This document shows, piece by piece, positions 43,306-50,786 of a DNA stretch of 62,490 nucleotides (its first letter is position 1; each line of letters starts with the position of its first letter). A program made the position numbers and the translations under genes. The stretch covers positions 1 through 62,490 of the forward strand of contig CANMUI010000012.1 in NCBI GenBank assembly GCA_947501045.1, written 5' to 3'. The DNA comes from an uncultured Psychrobacter sp. Lineage in GTDB: Bacteria > Pseudomonadota > Gammaproteobacteria > Pseudomonadales > Moraxellaceae. A model generated the notes under the pieces. The model worked only from the letters and a program-made list of their open reading frames with translations, searched no databases and had not been told where the DNA came from.

Positions 43306-45912
43306 ATGACCAACAACTTAACCAAAGCTCATTACAATAATGACCACAAAGCTAGTAATCTAAAAATTCCCCACCACACTGATTATCATCTCCAAAGCAA
43401 TGTGCAACATGGTATTGCTCAAAACGGTATTCAAGTCAGAGGCGCGCGCGTTCATAACCTAAAGAACATCGATGTTGATTTGCCGCGTAATGCGCTGGTG
43501 GTATTTACAGGGATATCAGGCTCAGGGAAGTCATCGCTGGCTTTTGGTACGCTCTTTGCTGAGTCACAGCGGCGCTATCTGGATTCAGTAGCGCCTTATG
43601 CTCGGCGCCTAATTGACCAAGTGGATGAGCCTGATGTCGATGCTATAGAAGGATTGCCGCCAGCGGTCGCCTTGCAGCAGCAACGCGGCACGCCTTCGGT
43701 ACGCTCATCGGTGGCGAGTGTGACTACTATCTCTAATGGTTTGCGTATGCTCTATTCGCGGGCAGGGGACTATCCAGATGGGCAAGAGATGCTCTATGCC
43801 GATGCGTTCTCACCCAATACACCAGAGGGCGCTTGCCCAACCTGTTCAGGTATTGGACGGGTATTTGAGGTAACCGAGGATTTGATGGTTCCTGATGCAA
43901 CCAAAAGCATTCGTGAGCGCGCTATTGCTTCGTGGCCAGGCGCTTGGCAAGGGCAAAACTTAAGTCGTATCTTAACCACTTTAGGTTATGATATCGATGT
44001 TCCGTGGCATAAATTGCCCAAAAAGTCTCGCGATTGGATTTTATATACTGACGAGACGCCAACGGTACCGGTTTATCCTGAATACAATGTAGAACAAGTG
44101 CGAGCGGCTATTAAAAAGGACGAAAAGCCCAATTATATGGGCACTTATATCAGCGCCAAGAACTTTATTTTGCAATCATTTACAACCACTCAAAGCCCGC
44201 GAGTTAAAAAACGGGTCTCGCAGTTTATGCAAATATCCAAGTGTCCTGAATGTCATGGTAAGAAGCTCAAAAAAGAGTCGCTAGCGGTTAAATTTGCAGG
44301 TCTTGATATTGGCGAGCTGTCACAATTAACGTTAACAGAGCTTGCCTCCAAGCTACAAGGTAGCGCCCACGCCCGCTTAAATAGCCCAAACTATAAGCAC
44401 AATCCTGAAAAAGCCATTGTAGCGCAGCGCATTACTAGCGATATTCTCGCACGGGTTGAAGCATTGACGAGACTAGGATTAGGCTATCTATCACTTGAGC
44501 GTACCACGCCGACTTTGTCGCCAGGGGAGCTGCAGCGTTTGCGTCTGGCAACCCAAATCCGCTCGCAACTATTCGGCGTGGTCTATGTCCTTGATGAGCC
44601 GTCGGCGGGGCTACATCCGGCTGATACGCAAGCGCTGCTCGGTGCTTTGGATGAGCTGATAGCCGCTGGCAATTCGGTGTTTGTGGTCGAGCATGATGTG
44701 AGCGTCATCCGTCACGCCGATTGGGTGGTCGATGTCGGACCCAAGGCTGGCGTGCATGGCGGCGAGATTGTTTATAGCGGACCTGTAGCGGGTTTACGCG
44801 GCGTTAGCGAGTCATCAACCGCGCAATATCTATTTACTGATGACGACAGCGTAAACCAGCAAAACTTAAGACAACCTACTGCTTGGCTTAAGCTTACTGA
44901 GGTAGAGCGTAATAATATACAAGGTTTAGAGGTTGAGTTTCCGCTCGGGGTACTAACTAGTGTTACTGGGGTATCGGGTTCAGGCAAATCAAGTTTAGTC
45001 AGCCAAGCAGTAGTCGAATTAGTCAATGAAGCATTGGGGAAAAAGACAGTTGCCCAAGCACCAACCGATGAAGCCGATTTGCTGGAGCAAGAGTTTGAAG
45101 CACCAACAGGCGGGCGCATTGTCTCTGGCATGGATAAAGTAAGCCGGCTTGTGAACATTAACCAAAAAGCCATTGGCCGTACACCGCGCTCAAACCTTGC
45201 TACTTATACCGGATTGTTTGATTATGTGCGTAAATTATTTGCTGCCACTAAGCTTGCAAAAGCGCGCGGTTATGATGCTGGTCGCTTCTCATTTAATACG
45301 CCAAAGGGACGTTGTCCCAATTGTGAAGGTTTAGGGTTTGTTAGCGTTGAGCTTTTATTTTTACCTAGTGTCTATGCACCCTGTCAAGTCTGTCATGGAC
45401 AGCGCTATAACGATGAGACGCTTGAAGTCACTTATCGAGATCAAAATATTGCTGAAGTGCTAGATTTAACCGTTGAAAAAGCTCATGATTTTTTCGCCGA
45501 TGACGCGCCTATTTTGCGTGCATTAGATGCTTTATTGCAAGTGGGTCTTGGTTATCTGCGTTTAGGTCAACCAGCTACGGAGCTATCAGGCGGGGAGGCG
45601 CAGCGTATTAAGCTTGCCACCGAGCTACAACGCGTTCAGCGCGGCGATACGCTCTATATTCTTGATGAACCGACCACTGGTTTGCACCCAGCTGATGTCT
45701 CTATGCTCATGGCACAGTTAAATGGGCTGGTTGATGCGGGTAACACCGTTATTATGGTGGAGCACGATATGCAAGTGGCGAGCAATAGTGACTGGATTAT
45801 CGATATGGGGCCAGGAGCTGGGGACGCAGGCGGACAGATTGTCACTCAAGGGGTGCCAGCTACAGTAGCACAGTCAAAGACTAGTCGAACCGCACCTTTT
45901 TTATTGGCGTAA
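43306..45912 (+). CDS. UvrA paralogue lacking the UvrB-binding domain
   Basis: An 868-residue duplicated ABC ATPase of the UvrA family. Walker A is GISGSGKSSLAF (about residue 70) and GVSGSGKSSL (about 555). The signatures are LSPGELQRLRLA (Gly replaced by Pro) and LSGGEAQRIKLA. Walker B is VLDEPSAGLHPAD and ILDEPTTGLHPAD. The UvrB-binding domain and half of the first zinc module are absent: YSRAGDYPDG runs almost directly into CPTCSGIG. The third zinc module (CPNCEGLG ... CQVCHG) is intact. This is the UvrA2-type layout, linked to tolerance of DNA-binding compounds rather than core excision repair. AGGAA precedes the ATG at 43306; an earlier ATG at 43276 is possible. Confidence 0.88.
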   Translation: MTNNLTKAHYNNDHKASNLKIPHHTDYHLQSNVQHGIAQNGIQVRGARVHNLKNIDVDLPRNALVVFTGISGSGKSSLAFGTLFAESQRRYLDSVAPYARRLIDQVDEPDVDAIEGLPPAVALQQQRGTPSVRSSVASVTTISNGLRMLYSRAGDYPDGQEMLYADAFSPNTPEGACPTCSGIGRVFEVTEDLMVPDATKSIRERAIASWPGAWQGQNLSRILTTLGYDIDVPWHKLPKKSRDWILYTDETPTVPVYPEYNVEQVRAAIKKDEKPNYMGTYISAKNFILQSFTTTQSPRVKKRVSQFMQISKCPECHGKKLKKESLAVKFAGLDIGELSQLTLTELASKLQGSAHARLNSPNYKHNPEKAIVAQRITSDILARVEALTRLGLGYLSLERTTPTLSPGELQRLRLATQIRSQLFGVVYVLDEPSAGLHPADTQALLGALDELIAAGNSVFVVEHDVSVIRHADWVVDVGPKAGVHGGEIVYSGPVAGLRGVSESSTAQYLFTDDDSVNQQNLRQPTAWLKLTEVERNNIQGLEVEFPLGVLTSVTGVSGSGKSSLVSQAVVELVNEALGKKTVAQAPTDEADLLEQEFEAPTGGRIVSGMDKVSRLVNINQKAIGRTPRSNLATYTGLFDYVRKLFAATKLAKARGYDAGRFSFNTPKGRCPNCEGLGFVSVELLFLPSVYAPCQVCHGQRYNDETLEVTYRDQNIAEVLDLTVEKAHDFFADDAPILRALDALLQVGLGYLRLGQPATELSGGEAQRIKLATELQRVQRGDTLYILDEPTTGLHPADVSMLMAQLNGLVDAGNTVIMVEHDMQVASNSDWIIDMGPGAGDAGGQIVTQGVPATVAQSKTSRTAPFLLA

Positions 45913-46073
45913 CTAAAGGATATTCTTGAATCTTCTACGTTCTATTTAGATGTTTTTAACTAACTATAATTTTTGTCTAACTATAATATAATGGCAAAAC
46001 ATAACGAAGCGCTAGCTTCTGTAGCGTCTTAACCATTCACGCGTCCTAACGATTCAATAATAAGAGAGAAAAC

Positions 46074-47087
46074 ATGAATATCCAAGAAGCCAAAAATCTT
46101 GTGCAAGAGTGGCGTCAAGCGCTTTTTGTTCCTGATGCTAATATACAAGAGGTGATGGCAAAATACTGGCCTGCCGAGGCAAGTTTTAAGATCGCTTATC
46201 CTTTTAATCATCAAGATCGTGATGGGGCGATTCAGAACTATTTTGTACCATTATTCAACAGCTTTACCGATATCGCGCGCCGCGAGGACATCATGGTTAC
46301 AGGCGAGGACAAAGGCGCGATATGGGTGGGCATTAACGGCCACTATGAGATGAGCTTTTATGAGCCGTGGCTCGATATTCCGGCGACAGGCAGGCGCGCA
46401 ACCTTGCGCTTTGGAGAGGTTTACCGCGTTGATGAGTCAGGACTGACTGAGGCGCAAATCTTGATCGATATTCCTATGCTCATGGCGCAGGCTGGAGTCA
46501 ATCCCTTGCCAGAAAGTTTGGGTAGTGAGCTTGCTGTACCCAGTCCAGCTACGCAAGATGGTATGCTATACGATTCGCAATCACCGGAGGCGACAAAGAC
46601 CTCACTAACGCTGGTCAACGATATGTTATCAGGGCTGATGGAGTTTGATGGTAAAACCTTGGAGTCGATGGCAATTGAGCGTTTTTGGCACCCCAACATG
46701 AACTGGTATGGCCCTTTTGGTATTGGCACCACTCGCGGCACTGCCGGATTCCAGCATGGTCATCAGCATGATTTTGTCATGGCTTTTCCTGATCGTGACG
46801 TGGTCACCGATGTGCGCTTCGCTGAGGGCAACTATGTAGTGTCCAGTGGCATGCCCTCCATGCGCGCGACCCATACAGGCGGCAACTGGTTAGGGTTGCC
46901 TGCGACCAATAAAGAGCTTACCATGAATGTCATGGACTGGTGGCGCCGCGAGGGCGACCTGCTAGTAGAGAATTGGGTGCTGATTGATCTATTAGATATC
47001 TATAATCAGCTAGGCGTGGATATGCTCGAGCGCATGCGCAAACTGCAACAGGGTAGCGCGAAAGCTTCTAGTAAAAATAAGGGCTAA
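46074..47087 (+). CDS. Fused double SnoaL-like (NTF2-fold) protein
   Basis: A 337-residue protein made of two NTF2/SnoaL-like units, about residues 8-150 and 180-325. Each has an alpha+beta cone pattern; the second shows FWHPNMNWYGPFGIGTTRG, split from GFQHGHQHDF, and MPSMRATHTGG typical of SnoaL-type aldol cyclases or hydrolases. SnoaL proteins act on polyketides, but bacterial relatives also bind or hydrolyse other small molecules. A clear AGAGAG ribosome site precedes the ATG. It follows the UvrA paralogue by 161 bases on the same strand and converges on the ATP-grasp gene with a 13-base gap. Confidence 0.78.
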   Translation: MNIQEAKNLVQEWRQALFVPDANIQEVMAKYWPAEASFKIAYPFNHQDRDGAIQNYFVPLFNSFTDIARREDIMVTGEDKGAIWVGINGHYEMSFYEPWLDIPATGRRATLRFGEVYRVDESGLTEAQILIDIPMLMAQAGVNPLPESLGSELAVPSPATQDGMLYDSQSPEATKTSLTLVNDMLSGLMEFDGKTLESMAIERFWHPNMNWYGPFGIGTTRGTAGFQHGHQHDFVMAFPDRDVVTDVRFAEGNYVVSSGMPSMRATHTGGNWLGLPATNKELTMNVMDWWRREGDLLVENWVLIDLLDIYNQLGVDMLERMRKLQQGSAKASSKNKG

Positions 47088-47100
47088 AGCTCACTAAAAA

Positions 47101-48132
47101 CTAACGTGCCACGGTTAACGCTTCATCTACCATCTGCTTAAAAAAGGTATTTAGATCTACTCCCGTCGCTTTGATCATAGTAGGGATAACGCTTTTGGGC
47201 GCAAAAGAGCAGTACAAGCCCGCCTCCAAAAACCAAGGCTTACCCTCGGCATCAATGCGAAAATCGAACAGACTGTAATGACGACAGCCCAGCGCTCTAT
47301 GACTTAGCTTTGCCGCCTCCCAAACCCGAGCAACGTCTGGATCGTCAGCATGTACTAGCCATGTTTGCGTAGGATCTTTGCCAGCAAACGCTAGATTGCC
47401 TTGCTCGTCCTCTGCCAGCTTGCTAGAGTAGGCGCGAATAGGATGCATTTGCGCGTCCATACGGTACTCCTCAAGTGGCAGACAAACCAGTTTCCCTTGC
47501 CGCTCAATAATGCCGCAGCGCACCTCTCGGCCAAGCTCGATAAAGCGCTCAACCAATACCTCGTCTGAATCAGCAAACGCTGTCTTTAGCGCTGATGCAT
47601 AGTCCGCTTCGCTATTGACTAATGTCACTCCTAAAGAGTTGTCGCTTTGGGTGGGTTTTACTACTACCGGAGGCTTAAAACTTGGCTTATCGCCTAGGCG
47701 TAGTAGCTCACTTTCAGGTACGGCTACCCCTGCTGCTGCCACAACTGCTTTGGTTTTGGCTTTATTGGCGGTAAGCGCTGTTAGCTCCGGCGTATTGCCT
47801 ATATAAGGAATACCTAGCAGAACAAGCAGGGCGCGATAGTCGCTCATACCCGACACACAAAACATCTGCGGCAAGGCTACATCGATCTGCTGGCGCGATA
47901 AAAACTGTACTGCTTCGGCGAAATCAAGGGTCTTAGCAGCAGCAATATCAGCATCAGATAGCGAGGCGGGGAATCGCCACTTTTTATCAGGCGTGACATA
48001 GGCAATTAAAAAACTATAGCGCGCAGGATCTGCTACAGCGTGGATACAGCTATCGGCATAAAAGCGTGATAGATCGCAATAAAACTGATCAGTAGGAGAG
48101 CCAACTAAGTGCAGGATACAGCGCTTTGACAT
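47101..48132 (-). CDS. D-Ala-D-Ala-ligase-like ATP-grasp protein
   Basis: A 343-residue ATP-grasp protein related to D-alanine-D-alanine ligase. Seen: PYIGNTPELTALTANKAKTK (the ligase central domain), PPVVVKPTQSDNSLGV (ATP lysine), VLVERFIELGREVRCGI and the metal strand FDFRIDAEGKPWFLEAG. True Ddl has E-x-N-T-x-P-G at that last site; here it is E-A-G-L-Y, so the second magnesium ligand Asn is absent. It is therefore unlikely to be the cell-wall Ddl. AAGGAA before the ATG. It lies at the downstream end of the leftward Anbu block. Confidence 0.82.
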   Translation of the reverse strand: MSKRCILHLVGSPTDQFYCDLSRFYADSCIHAVADPARYSFLIAYVTPDKKWRFPASLSDADIAAAKTLDFAEAVQFLSRQQIDVALPQMFCVSGMSDYRALLVLLGIPYIGNTPELTALTANKAKTKAVVAAAGVAVPESELLRLGDKPSFKPPVVVKPTQSDNSLGVTLVNSEADYASALKTAFADSDEVLVERFIELGREVRCGIIERQGKLVCLPLEEYRMDAQMHPIRAYSSKLAEDEQGNLAFAGKDPTQTWLVHADDPDVARVWEAAKLSHRALGCRHYSLFDFRIDAEGKPWFLEAGLYCSFAPKSVIPTMIKATGVDLNTFFKQMVDEALTVAR

Positions 48133-48252
48133 AATAAATTATTCCTTTTGATTAGCTACCTGTCGAATAGTTACCGTCATAATTAGATATTTTTAGTAAT
48201 TAGCTACTACTAGAAGCTGTCAGTAAAAATTGGCGAACAACCAACAATTCTT

Positions 48253-48288
48253 AGCCAGCGAGCACATAGGCACCCGCTGGCTTTTTTT
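48253..48288 (+). terminator. Plus-strand terminator with no plus-strand gene before it
   Basis: AGCCAGCG...CGCTGGCTTTTTTT: 8-bp GC-rich stem and T7 on the plus strand only. Both neighbouring genes are on the minus strand, where no U-run follows. It may end an unseen small plus-strand RNA starting in 48133-48250. Confidence 0.7.
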
Positions 48289-48314
48289 AAAATATCGATA
48301 TCAGCTTGGAGCGT

Positions 48315-48989
48315 TTATTTTGGTAGGTTTAGCTCAAAGCCTTCAAGTGACGTAAGCTTCTTATCCGCTGCACTAAAATCTTGCTGATCGGTAAAATTAC
48401 CTGGAGTAACGACCGTATAGATTCCTGCCTGTTTTGCCGCTTGTAGGGATGGTGAGCTGTCTTCAACAGCAATCACTTCGCTGGCATCGACTGATAAGCG
48501 TTTTAAAGCGCTCAGATAAACGTCTGGCGCAGGTTTGCTTGCATCGGCGTCATCTCTTGTGAGGACTGCGCTAAATTTATCTAGCGGTAGATCATCACCT
48601 GCCGCCTTGGCGATAGCATCGATATTGTCTTGATAAGTTGAGGTGACTAAGGCCAGTTTTATGCCTTGCTGTAAAGCTTGGTCAATTAATTCGGCGACAC
48701 CAGGACGCAAGGTGATGCCTTCATTAACGATCTCTTGGCAAGCCAGCTCGGTTTTACGCGCATGAATACGCTCAATGTCGTCTTGGCTAAGGTTAGCCTC
48801 TTTTGCTTTATTTAGACGGGTTAAACGCTTAACGCCGCCAGAGTCTGTAAGCAGGTCGCGATAAGTGTCTTTGTCCCAGTGCCAATCAAGCCCGGCTTCT
48901 TTTAGAGCTTGATTGTAAGCGCGGCGCTGAATGTCAGAGGTTTCGGCCAGTACGCCGATTGAGCCAATAAATAGGGCAGTAGGTTTCAT
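48315..48989 (-). CDS. HAD-superfamily protein lacking the nucleophile motif
   Basis: A 224-residue HAD protein of the CbbY/phosphoglucomutase-like group. Motif II is ALVTST, motif III SKPAPDVY, and motif IV VIAVEDSSPSLQAAKQAG, all intact. Motif I, normally FDxDGxL with two catalytic aspartates, reads FIGSIGVLAET, so both the nucleophile and the acid/base are missing. Either it binds a phosphorylated ligand without hydrolysing it, or it uses another mechanism. GGAAG precedes the ATG. It sits between the Anbu operon and the ATP-grasp gene, same strand. Confidence 0.85.
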   Translation of the reverse strand: MKPTALFIGSIGVLAETSDIQRRAYNQALKEAGLDWHWDKDTYRDLLTDSGGVKRLTRLNKAKEANLSQDDIERIHARKTELACQEIVNEGITLRPGVAELIDQALQQGIKLALVTSTYQDNIDAIAKAAGDDLPLDKFSAVLTRDDADASKPAPDVYLSALKRLSVDASEVIAVEDSSPSLQAAKQAGIYTVVTPGNFTDQQDFSAADKKLTSLEGFELNLPK

Positions 48990-49182
48990 AAGGCATCTTC
49001 CATAAATAGTTATTATTAGGGTCTTAGATATAGGTTGCGACTTAAGTTGTTATTTAAGGTGCGATTACGGTCAACGTCCATCCCTATATACCGTGCCAGC
49101 ATTGCTACTTATATTCAAGTAAGTAAACGTAAGACTGTATAGTATTGTGTTCATGCTTATAATTGTTGCCTATGACCTATAC

Positions 49183-49923
49183 TCAGTCCCAATAATCATT
49201 AGGGCAGGCGGGCAATTCTACTAAAGTACGGCGCAGCGCGTCTGCCCACTGACGGCTGATATCGAGAAAATACTCATCGTCTGCTTTGATACGTCGACCT
49301 TTAGGCAAAGTTAAACTGTCGTTTTGATAAATCATAAAATCGATCGGCATGCCGACAGATAAGTTTGAGTGAATGGTGGAGTCAAAAGACAGCATTAGCG
49401 CTTGGGCGGCATGATTGACATCGGTATCGTATTCAACCGATCGATCAAGAATAGGCTTGCCGTACTTACTTTCGCCCAGCTGAAAGAATGGCGTGTCACG
49501 TGTGGCTCTGATGCAGTTGCCTTCAGGGTAAATCATATATAGCTCGGGCGCTTGGCCTTTTATTTGACCCCCTAATAAGAACGAGCTGGTAAAGGTACCG
49601 CTATTATTATCATTAGCGATCATTTGCGCGTGTGCCATAACTTCACGCATACAAGCGCCTACCATCTGCGCGCCATCAAACAACGTCGCTACGGTATTGA
49701 GATTACTCTCGCTACGCTGATTGATATCGTTTTGTAATTTGTTAAATACCGCTTGCGAGGTGGCAAGGCTACCAGCGGTCTGCAAGACCATGAAGCGTTC
49801 GCCCTCAACACCGTATTGATAGAGCTTTCTAAACGTTGAGATGTGATCAACGCCTGCATTGGTGCGGGTATCGCTTGCAAAAATCATCCCTTTTTCTAGG
49901 CGAATAGCAGCGCAGTAAGTCAT
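49183..49923 (-). CDS. Anbu, proteasome-like peptidase
   Basis: A 246-residue Ntn-hydrolase of the Anbu (ancestral beta subunit) family, related to HslV and proteasome beta subunits. Removing Met1 exposes the catalytic Thr (MTYCAAIRL); Asp in FASDTRTNAG (about 17) and Lys in FRKLYQ (about 32) complete the set. C-terminal WADALRRTLVELPACPNDYWD resembles other Anbu ends. CAAGGAT before the ATG. It is third after the ATP-grasp/alpha-E and transglutaminase genes, the classic Anbu operon. Substrates are unknown; a peptide-tag or amide-cleaving role has been proposed for the cluster. Confidence 0.92.
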   Translation of the reverse strand: MTYCAAIRLEKGMIFASDTRTNAGVDHISTFRKLYQYGVEGERFMVLQTAGSLATSQAVFNKLQNDINQRSESNLNTVATLFDGAQMVGACMREVMAHAQMIANDNNSGTFTSSFLLGGQIKGQAPELYMIYPEGNCIRATRDTPFFQLGESKYGKPILDRSVEYDTDVNHAAQALMLSFDSTIHSNLSVGMPIDFMIYQNDSLTLPKGRRIKADDEYFLDISRQWADALRRTLVELPACPNDYWD

Positions 49924-49977
49924 AAATTATCCTTGGTAAATTATTATTCGTAAATAGTCAGCTCATAAAAATTAAAG

Positions 49978-50763
49978 CTATGATAAGCGCGTCACCAAAA
50001 CTTGACTGTAAAGATTCTCGTAGCCGCCGCCCATGCGTACGCCGCGTACTGGCGCGGTATCTGAGTAGTCGCGGCCAATAGCCACGTAGACGTGCGCGCT
50101 TGGCTGAAACATCTGATTGGAGATATCAAAGGTGTACCAGTAACCATCCAGCCAAATCTCAGCCCATGCATGACTTGCCATATGGTTTTCAGTATCATCA
50201 TATAGGTAGCCTGAGACGTAACGCGCGGGGATTTGCTGGTCACGGCATAGACTAACAAACACATGGGTATGGTCTTGACAGACTCCAGAACCCATCTCAA
50301 AGGCCTCGCTCGCCGTGGTGCCTACGTGAGTGGTGTCTTTAACAAAGGGCATTTTCATAATCAGCGCGCCTGCTAGCTCTTTTAAACTATCAAGAGTAGG
50401 TTTTTTTAGATAAGGCTTAGCAAAGTCGCGCATATTCTGTGAGCACTGGGTTAAAGGGCTTTGTACGGTAAATAGTAAATAGGGGACCTGACCGGTGTCC
50501 TCTAAGCGCTCGGTATCGGTATTGATCTCCACGATACCTGAAGCCTGCATTTGTAGATTATCGTGTGCTTCGTTGCGACTTAGCGTCAGCCAGTCGTTAC
50601 CAAAGCCATCTTTTTGCGCTGTGGCAACTTTAGGTAAAAGCACATTCCACTGATGAATAACTTGGTGCGGCAGCTGCATGGGCGTCATACGAATGTACTG
50701 TACGCTGCGCTGGGCCAGATCGCCGTAATAATAATTGGTTTGATGACTGATTTGTAGTTTCAT
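49978..50763 (-). CDS. Transglutaminase-like cysteine protease of the Anbu operon
   Basis: A 261-residue protein with a bacterial transglutaminase-like N-terminal domain (ISHQTNYYYGDLAQRSVQYIR) and a catalytic core: Cys in GVCQDHTHV, His in SHAWAEIWL and Asp in YTFDISN. It probably hydrolyses rather than cross-links peptide or amide bonds. AAGGACAGC before the ATG. It follows the ATP-grasp gene by 23 bases and precedes Anbu by 54, so the three are co-transcribed. Confidence 0.92.
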   Translation of the reverse strand: MKLQISHQTNYYYGDLAQRSVQYIRMTPMQLPHQVIHQWNVLLPKVATAQKDGFGNDWLTLSRNEAHDNLQMQASGIVEINTDTERLEDTGQVPYLLFTVQSPLTQCSQNMRDFAKPYLKKPTLDSLKELAGALIMKMPFVKDTTHVGTTASEAFEMGSGVCQDHTHVFVSLCRDQQIPARYVSGYLYDDTENHMASHAWAEIWLDGYWYTFDISNQMFQPSAHVYVAIGRDYSDTAPVRGVRMGGGYENLYSQVLVTRLS

Positions 50764-50786
50764 AATGCTGTCCTTATAAAATAGTC

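Noticed and set aside
47101..48132. Assignment as the cell-wall D-Ala-D-Ala ligase (ddl)
   Set aside because: The metal-site Asn is missing and the gene is not in a mur/fts cluster; called only Ddl-like.
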